Of a stretch of 64,000 nucleotides of DNA, positions 63,640-64,000 are shown piece by piece. The DNA comes from Pseudorhodobacter wandonensis. GTDB lineage: Bacteria; Pseudomonadota; Alphaproteobacteria; Rhodobacterales; Rhodobacteraceae. Made by a program: the position numbers and the translations under genes. The notes under the pieces are model-generated. The model was not told the DNA's origin, ran no database searches, and worked only from the letters and a program-made list of their open reading frames with translations. The DNA is taken from positions 17,942-81,941 of the forward strand of contig NZ_LGHT01000038.1 of assembly GCF_001202035.1 (NCBI RefSeq). Direction: 5' to 3'. Position 1 is the stretch's first letter; every line of letters starts with the position of its first letter.

Positions 63640-64000
63640 GGAGCTTGTCTATGTCAGGTATGCGGGAGGTGGCGGACCTTGGTCAAGAACACGCCAATGT
63701 CCGCTTGCAGGAAACGGTACCAAAAACGGCCCTTGGACGAAGCCGCTTCGCGGCATTGGTGCATTTGGCTAATGGCGTGACACGCCCCCAAAGTGGTGCG
63801 CATTTTGCGTTTTGACCGACCTGCCTGACGATTGGGGTCTTCTCAATCATCAGACAGGAGGTTCCCATGACAGAAGAGAAAGTAACCCCGCTGCGCCAGC
63901 GGATGATCGAAGACATGCGCATCCGTGGAATGGGGGACAAGGCGCAGAAGTCCCACATCCGTGCGATCAAGGATTTCGCCGTTTTCCTCGGACGACCACC
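63640..64000 (+). mobile_element. Left edge of an insertion element with tyrosine recombinase (IS91-associated type)
   Basis: The segment after the trcR hairpin differs in style from its neighbours and leads directly into a recombinase gene. The exact left end is not seen: there is no recognised terminal repeat or target duplication in the window, and 63640 is only an approximate border. A small inverted repeat (GAAGCCGC/GCGGC region near 63740-63755) could belong to an element end. Confidence 0.5.
63867..64000 (+). CDS. Tyrosine recombinase/integrase, N-terminal part (cut by window end)
   Basis: 44 codons are present: MTEEKVTPLRQRMIEDMRI, then GMGDKAQKSHIRAIKDFAVFLG. This is the N-terminal SAM-like core-binding domain of phage-type integrases that accompany IS91-family transposases in alpha- and gammaproteobacteria. 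AGGAGG stands just before the ATG. The catalytic domain lies outside the window, so activity cannot be judged. Confidence 0.85.
   Translation, partial: MTEEKVTPLRQRMIEDMRIRGMGDKAQKSHIRAIKDFAVFLGRP

Noticed and set aside
1..64000. CRISPR arrays, phage genes, toxin-antitoxin pairs, restriction or other defence systems, retrons
   Set aside because: No regularly spaced repeats, no cas-like, reverse transcriptase, methylase-nuclease or phage structural motifs were found; the only mobile signal is the recombinase at the right edge.

Overview
The window looks like a chromosomal piece of an alphaproteobacterium of the order Rhodobacterales (Rhodobacter/Roseobacter type). I infer this from gene content: a TrcR (DUF1013) cell-cycle regulator, a 44-residue aa3-type cytochrome c oxidase subunit IV, a TIGR02300 protein, a DUF6173 protein, COQ9, ETF-ubiquinone oxidoreductase, and PHA synthesis genes. 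No species is claimed.

Layout. (1) 0.2-7.6 kb: MscS channel, a DUF3563 micro-protein, then a housekeeping run rsfS-rlmH-gpmI-envC-like-ctpA-rppH. (2) 7.6-17.3 kb: an ldhA-type gene split by a one-base frameshift, an EamA exporter, adenine deaminase coupled to an esterase, tRNA-Ala(GGC), TIGR02300, a YgjP-like metallopeptidase, a GntR regulator with deoD, an aldo/keto reductase and a DUF1989 protein. (3) 17.8-36.6 kb: an accessory carbohydrate region with two complete ABC importers (a MalFGK/Ugp type whose operon ends in a cytochrome b561-like gene, and a ribose RbsACB type), three LacI regulators, and an L-idonate/ketogluconate/gluconate cluster (IdnO-like SDR, gluconokinase, beta-hydroxyacid dehydrogenase, small alpha/beta-barrel protein, 2-hydroxyacid dehydrogenase, IdnD-like dehydrogenase, GlcG/HbpS protein, SMP-30 lactonase). 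A heavily decayed 6-phosphogluconate dehydrogenase gene lies directly behind the lactonase. (4) 36.8-47.3 kb: tagI, an orphan EAL protein, phaA-phaB, DUF465, a tRNA1Val-type methyltransferase, DUF2007, polyprenyl diphosphate synthase converging on ispE, a TPR protein, ETF-QO. (5) 47.6-63.5 kb: greA, a Rhodobacterales hypothetical, GNAT plus lipoprotein, cox subunit IV, DUF6173-MBL-acyl-CoA dehydrogenase operon, Sua5/YrdC, mscL, an internally deleted msrQ-like pseudogene, ald with a divergent Lrp regulator, psd-pssA, a half-size EamA protein, rpsU, COQ9, a quinone oxidoreductase, RNase T2 and trcR. (6) 63.6-64 kb: the left edge of a mobile element, with the start of a tyrosine recombinase cut by the window end.

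How the genes work together. The sugar-acid cluster would turn lactones, L-idonate and keto-gluconates into gluconate and then 6-phosphogluconate. Because the local gnd copy is dead, 6-phosphogluconate must leave by the Entner-Doudoroff route or by a gnd elsewhere. Each LacI gene sits by a 12-bp operator of the form GTTA-N4-TAAC with a different central tetranucleotide (ACGT, TCGA, CCCG), which looks like a locally insulated operator code. This, with three differently decayed genes, is the most interesting material here. I found no CRISPR array, prophage, toxin-antitoxin pair, defence island or secondary-metabolite cluster.
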